Shown here: positions 38,987 to 48,298 of the stretch, in pieces
Layout of the letters: the number at the start of each line of letters is the position of its first letter
How positions within the stretch are numbered: position 1 is the stretch's first letter
Source: Methylobacterium sp. J-090
GTDB taxonomy: Bacteria; Pseudomonadota; Alphaproteobacteria; Rhizobiales; Beijerinckiaceae
Direction: 5' to 3'
NCBI RefSeq assembly: GCF_022829345.1
Contig: NZ_JAKSXV010000028.1
Location: 62,001-126,000, forward strand
Length of the DNA: 64,000 nt
Program-made: the position numbers and the translations under genes
Notes under the pieces: model-generated
What the model saw: only the letters and a program-made list of their open reading frames with translations
Databases searched by the model: none
Told to the model about the DNA's origin: nothing

Positions 38987-39965
38987 GGACCCGCGAGAGC
39001 CGGCACCATTCGGTCTTGTCCGCCGGCAGGCCGAAGCGCAGGCGCTGCGGTGCTGCGACGAAGCGCCGGACGTAGATCCCGGCTTCGCCCAGGCGCGCGA
39101 ACAGGCCCGGCCCGTCCGAAAAGTCGGCCGTGCGGAACAGGCAGGTGCCGCCGACCACCCGGCCGCCGGCCCGGGCGATCATCCGGTCGAGGCGCCCCGC
39201 ATCGGCACCGCGCTCAATGGCGGCGGTCCGGCGCCATTCGGTATCGGCGAGGGCCGCGCGGCCGATGGACAGCGCCGGCCCCGACACCGCCCAGGGGCCG
39301 AGCGCCTCGGCGATCCGAACCGCGAGAGCGGGTTCGGTCAGGGCAAAGCCGAGGCGGAGTCCGGCGAGCCCGTAGGTCTTGCCGAAGGAGCGCAGGACCA
39401 CGAGGCCCGGCCGCAGATGGGGACCGAGGGTCTCGACGGCCTCCAGATCGGCAAAGGCCTCGTCCACCACCAGAAGGCCGCCGCGGGCGGCCAGCCGTTC
39501 GGCGCAGGCGAGGAGCGTGGCGGCGGGCCAGCTCCGCCCGTCCGGGTTGTTGGGGTTGACCACCACCACCACGTCTACGTCCGCGTCGAGGTCCGTTACG
39601 GCGGCGACGCTGTGCCCGGCCCGGCCCCAGGCGGCCGCGTGCTCGGCATAGGTCGGCCCGACCACGGCGACGCGGGCGAGGGGCCACAGGCGCGGCAGGG
39701 TCTCGATGAGGAGCTGCGTGCCGGGCGCCGCCACGATGCCGGCCGGATCGGCGACGCCGTAGGCCCGCGCCGCCGCCGCGTTCAGGGCAGTGAGATCGGA
39801 GGCCGACGGCAGACGCCGGAACGCGCTGGCCTCCAGGAGCGGACACGGGTAGGGCACCGGATTGATCCCCGTCGAGAGATCGACCCAAGGGGCGGCCGCA
39901 TCCGGGAACAGGGCGCGCGCCGCGTCGAGATCGCCGCCATGCGCGATGGGGGCAGGCCCGCTCAC
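38979..39965 (-). CDS. cobC: L-threonine-O-3-phosphate decarboxylase (CobC type)
   Basis: About 328 residues from GTG 39965; GTG 39974 and ATG 39998 are alternatives, the last overlapping the divergent cobD start by 24 bp. A PLP fold-type I enzyme giving aminopropanol phosphate for the cobalamin linker. Marks are HGGDLDAARALFPDAAAPWV, DLSTGINPVPYP, VVNPNNPDGRSW, VVDEAFADLE and the lysine region LRSFGKTYGLAGLRLGF. P. denitrificans nomenclature is used (Salmonella cobD). It is back-to-back with cobD, whose product attaches the arm. Confidence 0.9.
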   Translation of the reverse strand: MSGPAPIAHGGDLDAARALFPDAAAPWVDLSTGINPVPYPCPLLEASAFRRLPSASDLTALNAAAARAYGVADPAGIVAAPGTQLLIETLPRLWPLARVAVVGPTYAEHAAAWGRAGHSVAAVTDLDADVDVVVVVNPNNPDGRSWPAATLLACAERLAARGGLLVVDEAFADLEAVETLGPHLRPGLVVLRSFGKTYGLAGLRLGFALTEPALAVRIAEALGPWAVSGPALSIGRAALADTEWRRTAAIERGADAGRLDRMIARAGGRVVGGTCLFRTADFSDGPGLFARLGEAGIYVRRFVAAPQRLRFGLPADKTEWCRLSRVLK

Positions 39966-39974
39966 CGAAACCAC

Positions 39975-40976
39975 ATGCCCTGGATCGCCCTCACCCATCC
40001 GCCCGACACGCTCGTGATCCTGCTGCTCGCGCTGACCGTCGAGGCGGCAGCCGGCTATCCGGACCGGATCTACAGGGCCCTCGGCCACCCTGTCACCTGG
40101 ATCGGCGCCCTCATCGGCCGGCTCGACGGGGGCCTGAACCGGAGCGGCCCGGCCCGCCGCCGGGCCATGGGCGTGCTTGCAACCCTGACGCTTCTCACCG
40201 TGGTGGCGGCCGTCGCCCTCGGGCTGACGGCGTGCGCGTCCCTACTCGGCCCATGGGGTAGTCTCGCCATCCTCGGCCTCCTGTGCGCCAGCCTGCCGGC
40301 CCAGCGCAGCCTGCACGACCACGTCGCCCGGGTGGCGTCCGACCTGCGGAACGACGGATTAGCGGGCGGGCGCGTCGCCGTGTCGATGATCGTCGGGCGC
40401 GATCCAGACTCCCTGGACGAGGCCGGCATCTGCCGGGCGGCCATCGAGAGCCTGGCCGAAAACTTCTCCGACGGGATCGTGGCGCCGGCATTCTGGATCG
40501 GCGTCGGCGGCCTGCCGGGCGGCGCCCTCTACAAGGCGATCAATACCGCCGACAGCATGATCGGCCACCGCACCCCGCGCCACGAAGCCTATGGCTGGGC
40601 CGCCGCCCGCCTCGACGACCTCGTGAACCTCCCGGCCTCGCGGCTGGCCGGCGGCCTCATCGTCGCGGCGGCCCTGTTCCACCGCGGCGCTTCACCGGGC
40701 GCGGCATGGCGGGCCCTCCTGCGCGATGCCGAACGGCACCGCTCGCCCAATGCCGGCTGGCCCGAGGCCGCCATGGCGGGAGCCCTCGGCCTGCGGCTCG
40801 CTGGCCCGCGCGTCTACGGCGCGACCCGGGTCGAGGATGCCTGGATGGGCGATGGCCGGCCTGAGGCGGGACCGGCCGACGTGGAACGGGCGCTCGCCCT
40901 CTACCGCACCGCCTGCCTCCTGCTGTTCGGCCTTGCCGCCCTGATCCTCGCCCTCCTCACGGTTGCGCTGCTATGA
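39975..40976 (+). CDS. cobD: Adenosylcobinamide-phosphate synthase (CbiB family)
   Basis: 333 residues from ATG 39975. This membrane enzyme joins aminopropanol phosphate to adenosylcobyric acid. Marks are EAAAGYPDRIYRALGHPVTW, VGRDPDSLDEAGICRAAIES, LAENFSDGIVAPAFW, YKAINTADSMIGHRTPRHEA and RLDDLVNLPASRL. It starts within about 10 bp of the divergent cobC and ends in an ATGA overlap with a possible start of the DUF3616 gene. Equivalent name: cbiB. Confidence 0.94.
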   Translation: MPWIALTHPPDTLVILLLALTVEAAAGYPDRIYRALGHPVTWIGALIGRLDGGLNRSGPARRRAMGVLATLTLLTVVAAVALGLTACASLLGPWGSLAILGLLCASLPAQRSLHDHVARVASDLRNDGLAGGRVAVSMIVGRDPDSLDEAGICRAAIESLAENFSDGIVAPAFWIGVGGLPGGALYKAINTADSMIGHRTPRHEAYGWAAARLDDLVNLPASRLAGGLIVAAALFHRGASPGAAWRALLRDAERHRSPNAGWPEAAMAGALGLRLAGPRVYGATRVEDAWMGDGRPEAGPADVERALALYRTACLLLFGLAALILALLTVALL

Positions 40977-41011
40977 GCGCGACAATGCCGCCCGTCCCCC
41001 GGAGCCCCGCC

Positions 41012-42079
41012 ATGATCCGCCGTTCCCTCCTCGCCGCCGCATCGGGACTGGCGCTTTTCTCGCCGGCCCGGGCGCAGGTTCTGCATCCCGTGGACAAACC
41101 CTATACCGTCGGCGAGGGGCTGGCGGGCGAGATCACGAAGAAGAAGACCAAGCCGGCCGAGGACATCTCCGGGATCGCCTGCGCGCCGGCCGGGGCCGGG
41201 CCGCGCACCTGCCTCGTGGTGGACGACGAAGCCACGGGCGCGCAGTTCGTCACCCTCGACGGGACGACGCTGAATCCGGGCGCCGTCGTCGACATCGCCG
41301 GCCGCAAGCCGCCCATTGCCGCCCTCGGCGCGCCCCCGGCCACGGGCGACTGCACCCTCGGCCAGGGCGCCTACAAGGAAATGGACGGCGAGGCCGTGGC
41401 CTATGCCGCGCCCGACTTCTACGTGACCGGCTCCCATGGCTGCAGCCGGCGGGGGCGCGAGTTCAAGCTCTCCACCGCGATCCTCGCCCGCCTACGCCCC
41501 AATGCCACCGGCATGGGCGCGCGCGTGGAGACCACCTACCGCCTCGGCGATGCCCTCCGGACCGCCGACACGGTCGGTCCCTATTTCCTGAAGGATCTCG
41601 AGCCGCGCGAGGGCGGCAAGCCGCTTGCCGGCCTCAACGTCGAGGGCCTCGCGGTGATCGGCGACACCCTCTACGCGGGCCTGCGCGCGCCCGTCATCGA
41701 CGGCAGGGCCTTCCTCGTCTCCGTGCCCGTCGCCCCCCTGTTCGCCCCCGGCGACGGGCCGCTTGGCGTCAAGCCCGTGACGATTCCCCTCGACCTCGGG
41801 CCTGAGGCCGGCATCCGCGATCTCACGGCCCTGCCCGACGGGCGCCTCCTCGTGCTCTCGGGCCCGACCCGCAACGGGTTGTCCGTGCCCTACGGCCTGT
41901 TCCTCGCCGAGCTGCCCTCGGGCAAGGTGACGTCGCTCGGCACCCTCGCGCCGCTTGATGGCGACGAGGTCAGGGGCAAACCCGAGGGCCTCGTGCGCCT
42001 CGGCCCCGGCCGGGTGCTCGTGGTATTCGACAGCGTGCTCAACGGGGGCCCGCGCGAATACGCGGTGGCGATTCCGTAG
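41012..42079 (+). CDS. Exported DUF3616 beta-propeller-like protein
   Basis: 355 residues from ATG 41012, which has GGAG ten bases upstream and starts a clean signal peptide (MIRRSLLAAASGLALFSPARA). An ATG at 40973 overlapping the cobD stop is an alternative. The body has repeated beta motifs such as DISGIACAPAG, DGEAVAYAAPDFYVTGSHG, NVEGLAVIGDTLYAGLR and KPEGLVRLGPGRVLVVFD, as in DUF3616 propellers. Function unknown; likely periplasmic. Confidence 0.8.
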   Translation: MIRRSLLAAASGLALFSPARAQVLHPVDKPYTVGEGLAGEITKKKTKPAEDISGIACAPAGAGPRTCLVVDDEATGAQFVTLDGTTLNPGAVVDIAGRKPPIAALGAPPATGDCTLGQGAYKEMDGEAVAYAAPDFYVTGSHGCSRRGREFKLSTAILARLRPNATGMGARVETTYRLGDALRTADTVGPYFLKDLEPREGGKPLAGLNVEGLAVIGDTLYAGLRAPVIDGRAFLVSVPVAPLFAPGDGPLGVKPVTIPLDLGPEAGIRDLTALPDGRLLVLSGPTRNGLSVPYGLFLAELPSGKVTSLGTLAPLDGDEVRGKPEGLVRLGPGRVLVVFDSVLNGGPREYAVAIP

Positions 42080-42088
42080 GCGGCGGCC

Positions 42089-43453
42089 TCAGCGCGCCGC
42101 CACGGACGGGCCGGGCACCGATTCCGGGCGAGGGCCCGATGGCACGCTCCGCCGCGCGGCGTCGCGGCGCAGTGCCGAGAGCACCACGAACATCAGGCTC
42201 GCCCCGAGCGCCAGGCAGGCGGCCAGGAAGTACATCGGTGCGAGGTCGCTGCCGGTGCGGTCGCGGATGAGCGGCACGGTATTCTGCGCGATGAAGCCGC
42301 CGAGGTTGCCCACCGAGTTGATGGCTGCGATCCCGGCGGCCGCGCTCGCCCCCTTGAGGAAGGTCGCCGGCAGGGACCAGAACACCGGCTGGGCCGAGAA
42401 CATCCCGGCGGCCGCGACGCACAGGCAGGCGAATTTCAGCGCCGCCCCCGGCAGCACGACGCTGAGCACGAGGGCCGCCGCCGCCACGAGCCCCGGCACC
42501 ACCACGTGCCAGACCTGATCGCCGGAGCGGGCCGCGCGGCGGGGCACCCACCATAGGGCGAAGGCGGTGACCACCCACGGGATGATGTTGATGACGCCGT
42601 TGAGGGTGTTCGAGACCTGAAAGCTGCGCACCACCGTCGGCAGCCAGTAGCTCAGGCCGTAGGCGGCGAGCGGAAACGCGATGTAGACCGACGCCAGCAT
42701 CCAGACCCGCCGGTCGAGAAGAGCGGCGAACGGGTTGCCGTGCTCCACCTGCCCCCCGGCCTCGCGCTCGAAGGCGAGGGTGCGGGCGAGCCAGTCGCGG
42801 CCCTCGCGGGAGAGCCAGGGCGCCTGCTCCGGCCCGTCCGGCAGGATGCGCAGGACCACGACGGCGAGGGCCAGGGCGGGCAAGCCGGTGGCGACGAACA
42901 CCCATTGCCAGCCCTTGAGGCCAAGGAGCCCGTCGAGGTCGAGGAGCGCGCCGCCGATGGCCGCGCCCACGGCGTTGGCGACCGCGCTCGCGATCATGAA
43001 CCAGCCGATCATCCGGGCGCGGTGGGATTGCGGGAACCACAGGGTCAGGGCGAACAGCACGCCCGGAAAGAAGCCGGCCTCGGCCACCCCGAGGAGGAAG
43101 CGCAGGGCGTAGAACATCGCCGTGTTCTGGGTGAAGCCCAGCAGAATCGTGATCAGCCCCCAGGTGAGCATGATCCGGGCGAACCAGCGCCGGGCCCCCA
43201 CCCGCTCCATGATCACGTTGGAGGGCACCTCGAACAGGAAGTAGCCGAGGAAGAACAGCGACGCCCCGAGGCCGTAGGCGCTCTCGCTCAGGCCGAGATC
43301 GCCGACCATCTGGAGCTTGGCGTAGGAGATGTTCTGCCGGTCGATATAGGCGATGAGGTACATCAGCCCGAGCAGCGGCATCAGCCGGAGCGTGACCGTG
43401 CGGACCGTGTCGTGCGCCAGGCGCGCATCGACCTGCGGGGGCGGCGGCGTCAT
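42089..43453 (-). CDS. MFS transporter, anion:cation symporter (ACS) type
   Basis: 454 residues, twelve membrane helices. LLGLMYLIAYIDRQNISYAK at the start and SLFFLGYFLFEVPSNVIMER in helices 2-3 are hallmarks of the ACS family, which imports tartrate, phthalate, glucarate or similar organic acids. The exact substrate is unknown, and no catabolic genes adjoin it. It converges on the DUF3616 gene with a 9-bp gap. Confidence 0.9.
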   Translation of the reverse strand: MTPPPPQVDARLAHDTVRTVTLRLMPLLGLMYLIAYIDRQNISYAKLQMVGDLGLSESAYGLGASLFFLGYFLFEVPSNVIMERVGARRWFARIMLTWGLITILLGFTQNTAMFYALRFLLGVAEAGFFPGVLFALTLWFPQSHRARMIGWFMIASAVANAVGAAIGGALLDLDGLLGLKGWQWVFVATGLPALALAVVVLRILPDGPEQAPWLSREGRDWLARTLAFEREAGGQVEHGNPFAALLDRRVWMLASVYIAFPLAAYGLSYWLPTVVRSFQVSNTLNGVINIIPWVVTAFALWWVPRRAARSGDQVWHVVVPGLVAAAALVLSVVLPGAALKFACLCVAAAGMFSAQPVFWSLPATFLKGASAAAGIAAINSVGNLGGFIAQNTVPLIRDRTGSDLAPMYFLAACLALGASLMFVVLSALRRDAARRSVPSGPRPESVPGPSVAAR

Positions 43454-43516
43454 CGGGCGTATCCTCGCGTGCCCGTTCTGACCGGGCTTCGATCCCGAGC
43501 CTACGACGGTCAGGCG

Positions 43517-44971
43517 CTACAACGCCAGGGTGAACAGGCGGTCGCAATCTACGTGGGTTTCGAGATGATCGGCGAGCGCATCGAGCACCGTCTCGATCCC
43601 CGCCTCGTAGGCCTCGCCGCCGGCCACGGCGCCGAGGCGTCCGAGCCACGCGCCCCGCTGGGCATCGTCGGCGAACAGGCCGTGGACGTAGGTGCCGGCA
43701 ACCCGCCCGTCGGCCGAGAGCGCCCCATCCCGGCGCCCATCGGCGAACCGGATCAAAGGGCGCGCGGCGTCGGGGCCGTGGGTGTCGCCCACATGCATCT
43801 CGTAGCCGGCGAACGGGACGCCATCGGGGAGCGTGGTGCCGGTGACGGCCTGCAGGCGCTTGACCGGTGTCATCACCGTCTCGACGTCGAGGAGGCCGAG
43901 GCCCGGCACCGTGCGGGGCGTGCCCTCGATCCCGTGCGGGTCGGCGAGGGTCCGCCCGAGCATCTGGTAGCCGCCGCAGAGCCCCAGCACCCGGCCGCCG
44001 CGTCGGACATGGGCGTGGAGATCGACGTCCCAGCCCTGATCCCGAAAGACGTCGAGGTCCGCAATGGTGGTCTTTGAGCCCGGCAGGAGCACGAGGTCGC
44101 AGACGGGGATCGGCTCGCCCGGCCGCACCAGGACCACGGACACGTTCGGCTCACCCCGCAGGGGATCGAGGTCGTCGAAATTGGCGATGCGCGGCAGGAC
44201 CGGCACGGCCACCACCTTGCGTCCGATTTCCCCAGCCTCGGAGCCGGCAAGTCCCAAAACATCCTCGGCCGGCAGGCGGGCGGCCTGCGGAAAATGCGGG
44301 ATCAGGCCGAGGCTCGGCCAGCCCGTGTGCGCCGCGATGAGAGCCATCCCATCGGAGAACAGGCTCGGGTCGCCGCGAAAGCGGTTGACGAGGAAGCCCC
44401 GGATCATCGCCGCGTCGTCGGGATCGATCACCGCTTTCGTCCCGACGAGGCTGGCGATGACCCCGCCCCGGTCGATGTCGCCGAGCAGGATCACCGGCGT
44501 GTTCGAGGCGCGGGCGAATCCCATGTTGGCGATGTCGCCGGCCCGCAGGTTGACCTCGGATGCCGAGCCCGCACCCTCGACGACGACGAGATCGGCCTGG
44601 GCCTTCAGGTGCGAAAAGCTCTCCAGCACGGCGGCGAGGAGGCGCGGCTTCCAGCCCTGGTAGTCGCGGGCCGTGGCCTGGCCGACCATGCGGCCCTGCA
44701 CCACGATCTGGCTGCCGGTCTCGCTCTGGGGCTTGAGGAGCACCGGGTTCATGTGGACGGAGGGCGCCACCCCGGCCGCCCGCGCCTGGAGCGCCTGCGC
44801 CCGGCCGATCTCGCCGCCCTCGGCCGTCACGGCGGCGTTGTTCGACATGTTCTGCGGCTTGAACGGGCGCACCGTCAGCCCGCGCCGGACGAAGGCCCGG
44901 CACAGGCCGGCGACGACGAGGGACTTGCCGACATCCGAGCCCGTGCCCTGGATCATGATGGCGCGGGTCAT
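43517..44971 (-). CDS. cobQ: Cobyric acid synthase
   Basis: 484 residues from the ATG at 44969-44971 ([17 protein letters not shown], with the P-loop). It makes four ATP- and glutamine-dependent amidations of adenosylcobyrinic acid diamide. The N-terminal synthetase domain has [14 protein letters not shown] and [14 protein letters not shown]. The C-terminal triad-type glutaminase has the nucleophile cysteine in [13 protein letters not shown] and a later histidine in TYVHGLF. It is followed upstream on the same strand by a small exported protein gene, cobO and cobU. Confidence 0.96.
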   Translation of the reverse strand: MTRAIMIQGTGSDVGKSLVVAGLCRAFVRRGLTVRPFKPQNMSNNAAVTAEGGEIGRAQALQARAAGVAPSVHMNPVLLKPQSETGSQIVVQGRMVGQATARDYQGWKPRLLAAVLESFSHLKAQADLVVVEGAGSASEVNLRAGDIANMGFARASNTPVILLGDIDRGGVIASLVGTKAVIDPDDAAMIRGFLVNRFRGDPSLFSDGMALIAAHTGWPSLGLIPHFPQAARLPAEDVLGLAGSEAGEIGRKVVAVPVLPRIANFDDLDPLRGEPNVSVVLVRPGEPIPVCDLVLLPGSKTTIADLDVFRDQGWDVDLHAHVRRGGRVLGLCGGYQMLGRTLADPHGIEGTPRTVPGLGLLDVETVMTPVKRLQAVTGTTLPDGVPFAGYEMHVGDTHGPDAARPLIRFADGRRDGALSADGRVAGTYVHGLFADDAQRGAWLGRLGAVAGGEAYEAGIETVLDALADHLETHVDCDRLFTLAL

Positions 44972-45026
44972 CGGAGGGTCCTGCGACTGGGGGGCGAGGC
45001 TCCGTCGGATCGCGGACGTATCCGGA

Positions 45027-45413
45027 TCAACGCCGAAGAGACTGGGTCGCCTTTTGCTGCTGATCGAGGACACTGGCAATCAAGGCGTCGCATTCCGGCT
45101 TCGGGCCCCGGCACAGGGCCCGCAACTGGACGACGACCTTGCCATCCTCCTGGACGACCTTGCGGCAGATGTAGGCGGGAAACCGGCCTCCGCTCGGCTT
45201 GGCGAAGGTCCACAGGATCATGTTGGCCGGATCGTCCACGGCGACGAAACTTGGGTTGTCCAGGATCACGCGACCGCCGGCCTTCGCCTGGATGTCCCGC
45301 ACCATCTGCTCGATGGACACGACCTCGTGGCCGCACAGGGCTTCCGCGCTTGCAGGCACCGGCATCGCCAGGGGACCCGCGAGAAGCGGCATGAGAACCG
45401 TCCTGAGGCGCAT
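45027..45413 (-). CDS. Small exported protein of unknown function
   Basis: 128 residues from the ATG at 45411-45413. A signal peptide ([25 protein letters not shown]) leads to a domain with four cysteines ([28 protein letters not shown]), consistent with periplasmic disulphides. No domain recognised. It lies between cobQ and cobO on the same strand, without known B12 relevance. Confidence 0.7.
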   Translation of the reverse strand: MRLRTVLMPLLAGPLAMPVPASAEALCGHEVVSIEQMVRDIQAKAGGRVILDNPSFVAVDDPANMILWTFAKPSGGRFPAYICRKVVQEDGKVVVQLRALCRGPKPECDALIASVLDQQQKATQSLRR

Positions 45414-45500
45414 CGCTTCAACTCCGAATTGCACCGGAACGATTACGCAACGTCCCCGGCGCGGGATCAAGCGGAAAGCGTTGACGCCAGCGGCTTGTGC

Positions 45501-46100
45501 CTAGAACTCGATCCCCTCCTGCGCCTTCACCCCGGCGGCGAAATGGTGCTTCACGGCTGTCATCTCGGTCACGAGGTCGGCGGCCTCGATGAGGGCCGGC
45601 TTGGCGTTGCGGCCCGTGACGATGACGTGGAGGTCCGGCCGGCGCGCCCGGAACGCCGCCACCACGTCGGCGAGGGGCAGGTAGTCGTAGCGGAGCGCGA
45701 TGTTGAGCTCGTCCAGCACCACGAGGCGGATGGTCGGGTCGGCCATGAGGTCGAGGGCTTTCGCCCAGGCGTGCTCGGCCGCCGCGATGTCGCGGGCCTT
45801 GTCCTGGGTCTCCCAGGTGAAGCCCTCGCCCAGGGTGTGCCAGTCGATCCGATCGCCGAAGGCTTTCAGCGCGTGCTTCTCGCCCGTGTCCCAGGCGCCC
45901 TTGATGAACTGCACCACGCCGACGCGCCAGCCGTGGCCCAGCGCCCGCAGCATCAGCCCGAGGGCCGCCGTGGTCTTGCCCTTGCCGGGGCCGGTGTTGA
46001 CGATGAGGAGGCCCTTCTCGATGGTCTTCTCCGCCACCTCGGCATCCTGCACGGCTTTCCGCTTCTCCATCTTTTCGCGGTGGCGGTCGGCTTCGGTCAT
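45501..46100 (-). CDS. cobO: Cob(I)yrinic acid a,c-diamide adenosyltransferase
   Basis: 199 residues, the CobO/BtuR/CobA family. It adds the adenosyl group to reduced corrinoid. Marks are the P-loop LLIVNTGPGKGKTTAALGLM near residue 30, VVQFIKGAWDTGEKHAL, VLDELNIALRYDYL and VIVTGRNAKPALIEAADLVT. The start overlaps the cobU stop by four bases, so the two are coupled. Confidence 0.96.
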   Translation of the reverse strand: MTEADRHREKMEKRKAVQDAEVAEKTIEKGLLIVNTGPGKGKTTAALGLMLRALGHGWRVGVVQFIKGAWDTGEKHALKAFGDRIDWHTLGEGFTWETQDKARDIAAAEHAWAKALDLMADPTIRLVVLDELNIALRYDYLPLADVVAAFRARRPDLHVIVTGRNAKPALIEAADLVTEMTAVKHHFAAGVKAQEGIEF

Positions 46101-46630
46101 GGGGTCGCTCCGGGTTGGGGTTTCACGATCATCGGCAGGCCCGCCACCATGAACACGACGCGGTCGGCCTGGGCCGCCAAGCGCTGGTGCAGGCGGCCCG
46201 CCGCATCGCGGAACCGGCGGGCCAGCGCGTTGTCCGGCACGATGCCGAGGCCGACCTCATTGCCGACCAGCACCACCGGTCCCGGCGCCCCGGCGCAGGC
46301 GGCGAGGAGCGCTCCGCTGGCAGCCTCGACATCGGCCTCCGCCAGGATGAGGTTGGTGAGCCAGAGGGTGAGGCAATCGACCAGCACCGGGCCCCGCGAG
46401 GCCGCCACGGCCTCGGGCAGAGCCATCGGCACGTCCCGCGTGATCCAGTCGGCCGAGCGCCGGTCGCGATGGAGGGCGATGCGGTCGCGCATCTCGTCGT
46501 CCCAGGCCTGGGCGGTGGCGAGGTACAGCCACGGCGCCGGGCAGGCCTCGATCAGGCCCTCGGCATGGACGCTCTTGCCCGAGCGCGCACCGCCGAGAAC
46601 CAGGGTGGTGTGGGGCGAGGGCTGGCGCAT
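46097..46630 (-). CDS. cobU: Adenosylcobinamide kinase / guanylyltransferase
   Basis: 177 residues (cobP in P. denitrificans). The bifunctional enzyme phosphorylates adenosylcobinamide and transfers GMP to it. Marks are the P-loop TLVLGGARSGKSVHAEGL, LYLATAQAWDDEM, RIALHRDRRSADW with the guanylylated histidine, and VLVGNEVGLGIVPDNALARR. It starts 100 bp from the riboswitch that reads the other way. Confidence 0.95.
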   Translation of the reverse strand: MRQPSPHTTLVLGGARSGKSVHAEGLIEACPAPWLYLATAQAWDDEMRDRIALHRDRRSADWITRDVPMALPEAVAASRGPVLVDCLTLWLTNLILAEADVEAASGALLAACAGAPGPVVLVGNEVGLGIVPDNALARRFRDAAGRLHQRLAAQADRVVFMVAGLPMIVKPQPGATP

Positions 46631-46730
46631 GGCGCATCCTTAGCCCGAAACGCGGTTCTGTGGTCAAAGGGGTTCGAAACGGCGCGACGGCGCGTTGTCA
46701 GGCCTCGCGCGACCGCGTAGAAGCTGAAGA

Positions 46731-46903
46731 TCGGACGGTGCCCCGGCGACGGGGTGAAAAGGGAACGCGGTGAGGGGCGAGCGCCTTGAAACCGCGGCTG
46801 CCCCCGCAACTGTGAGCGGCGACGGGCCTGCCATCGGCCACTGGAGCGATCCGGGAAGGCGGCAGGACCGGATAACCCGCGAGCCAGGAGACCTGCCGTC
46901 CGA
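46731..46903 (+). ncRNA. Adenosylcobalamin riboswitch
   Basis: The P1 stem pairs TCGGACGG (46731-46738) with CCGTCCGA (46896-46903). Inside are the conserved cobalamin-riboswitch blocks in order: GGGAACGCGGTGA, GAAACCGCGGCTGCCCCCGC, AACTGTGAGCGGCGA, CCACTGG, GGGAAGGCGGCAGG and the B12-box-like GCGAGCCAGGAGACCTGCC. It sits 66 bp before cbtB and should switch off the cobalt transport and B12 synthesis operon when adenosylcobalamin is plentiful. Confidence 0.95.
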
Positions 46904-46937
46904 CACCGGGGACCTTTACGTCCTCACCTTCGACCAC

Positions 46938-46961
46938 GGCCGCCGGCGGGGCGGCCAGGAG
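46938..46961 (+). promoter_or_regulatory. Hairpin abutting the cbtB ribosome-binding site
   Basis: GGCCGC (46938-46943) and GCGGCC (46951-46956) form a stem that ends directly before the Shine-Dalgarno AGGAG (46957-46961), eight bases upstream of the cbtB ATG. It is a plausible part of the riboswitch expression platform, acting at translation. No intrinsic terminator with a U-run was seen between aptamer and gene. Confidence 0.5.
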
Positions 46962-46969
46962 ATCAACCA

Positions 46970-47146
46970 ATGTCGACCAACACCCTCGCTCTCGCCGGCA
47001 CCCGCACCAACGAGCGCCTCGGCGCCGTGCTCGTCGCTGCGTTCCTCGGCCTCGGCCTCGTGTTCATGGCGGGCTTCGCCCCGGCGATGGCGCTCCACAA
47101 TGCGGCGCACGACTTCCGCCACACTCAGAATTTCCCCTGCCACTGA
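46970..47146 (+). CDS. cbtB: CbtB, cobalt transporter small subunit
   Basis: 58 residues. One membrane helix (LGAVLVAAFLGLGLVFMAGF) is followed by the conserved cobalt-binding end HNAAHDFRHTQNFPCH. CbtB with CbtA forms a predicted B12-regulated cobalt importer. AGGAG is eight bases before the ATG. It is the first gene after the adenosylcobalamin riboswitch and lies 26 bp before cbtA. Confidence 0.93.
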   Translation: MSTNTLALAGTRTNERLGAVLVAAFLGLGLVFMAGFAPAMALHNAAHDFRHTQNFPCH

Positions 47147-47172
47147 GCGTCTAGCGCCAGGGTAGACACCCC

Positions 47173-47922
47173 ATGATCATCCGGCTCGTGTCGGCGGCTC
47201 TCGTCGCCGGCTTCCTCGCGGCTGTGGTCGCGACGGGCCTGCAGCTCGCGCTCACCTCGCCGCTCATCATCGCGGCCGAGCGCTACGAGACGCAGGCTTC
47301 CCTCTCCGCGCCCACTTTCGTGTCCCTCGTCGTGCGTGTGCACGGCGGACACGACCACGGCGCGAAGGACCCGGCCGTCTCCGGCGGCGAAACCGCCTCC
47401 GAGTGGCAGCCCGGCCCCGGCCTGCCCCGCATGGTGTTCACCGCGCTCGCCACCCTCGTCGGCGGCGTCGGCTACGCCCTGCTGCTCGGCGCGGTCCTCC
47501 TCGCCGTCGGCCGCGAACCGACCCCCGAGACCGGCCTGCGCTTCGCCGTTGCCGGCTTCCTCGCGGTCGCCCTCGCACCCGCCCTCGGCCTGCCGCCGGA
47601 ACTGCCGGGGATGGAGGCGGCGCCGCTGGCCGACCGCCAGTTCTGGTGGGTGATGACCGCCACCGCCACGGCCATGGGGCTCTATCTCATCGCCATCCGG
47701 CGCGCGCCGATCTCCATCGCGGGCGGCCTCGTGCTCCTCGTGGCGCCGCATCTGGCCGGCGCGCCGGAGACGAGCCACGCCGCCTCCGCCCTGCCGGCGG
47801 GCTACGCGGCGCAGTTCGCCGCGCGCTCGCTCGGGATCGCCTTCGTGTTCTGGGCGGTGATCGGGCTGGCCTATGGCTGGGCCTGGAGCCTGTTCGGGCG
47901 CAGGACGGTGGTGCATGCCTGA
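47173..47922 (+). CDS. cbtA: CbtA, cobalt transporter membrane subunit
   Basis: 249 residues with about six membrane helices (residues 3-22, 77-100, 115-140, 150-175, 180-200, 225-243). A histidine-rich loop, VRVHGGHDHGAKD, sits after the first helix and could capture cobalt. The partner CbtB is just upstream and the pair is under the B12 riboswitch. It overlaps the next gene by 8 bp. Confidence 0.93.
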   Translation: MIIRLVSAALVAGFLAAVVATGLQLALTSPLIIAAERYETQASLSAPTFVSLVVRVHGGHDHGAKDPAVSGGETASEWQPGPGLPRMVFTALATLVGGVGYALLLGAVLLAVGREPTPETGLRFAVAGFLAVALAPALGLPPELPGMEAAPLADRQFWWVMTATATAMGLYLIAIRRAPISIAGGLVLLVAPHLAGAPETSHAASALPAGYAAQFAARSLGIAFVFWAVIGLAYGWAWSLFGRRTVVHA

Positions 47923-48298
47923 GGACGTCACCCTCTACGTTTGCACCGCCTGCCGCGCGGCCGGCGATGCGACCGAGCCCCGCGCCGGCGCCCGCCTCCT
48001 GAGCGCCCTGCGCGACGCGGTCGCCGAGCACGGCCAGCCCGGCCTGCGCATCGAGGGCGTCGAGTGCCTCTCCGTGTGCAAGCGGCCCTGCACGGTCGCC
48101 GTCGCCTCGCAAGGGCGCTGGACCTACGTCTACGGCGACCTCGACGCCACCGAATCGGCCCGCACCATCCTCGAGGGCGTCGGCCTCTACGGTGAGACGC
48201 CGGACGGCATCGTGCCGTGGAAGGCGCGGCCCCAGGAATTCCGCAAGGGCGTCGTCGCCCGCATCCCGCCGCTTACGACACCGGACGCCGCCACATGA
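47915..48298 (+). CDS. DUF1636 cysteine-rich protein of the CobW cluster
   Basis: 127 residues from ATG 47915, overlapping cbtA by 8 bp. Cysteines occur as YVCTACRAAG near the start and VECLSVCKRPC in the middle, arranged as in thioredoxin-like 2Fe-2S ferredoxins. The tail has the DUF1636 VPWKARPQEFRKGVVARIPP. The family is often found beside cobW and cobalt genes; a role in cobalt handling or electron transfer to the corrinoid is inferred. Its stop overlaps the cobW start (ATGA). Confidence 0.85.
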   Translation: MPEDVTLYVCTACRAAGDATEPRAGARLLSALRDAVAEHGQPGLRIEGVECLSVCKRPCTVAVASQGRWTYVYGDLDATESARTILEGVGLYGETPDGIVPWKARPQEFRKGVVARIPPLTTPDAAT

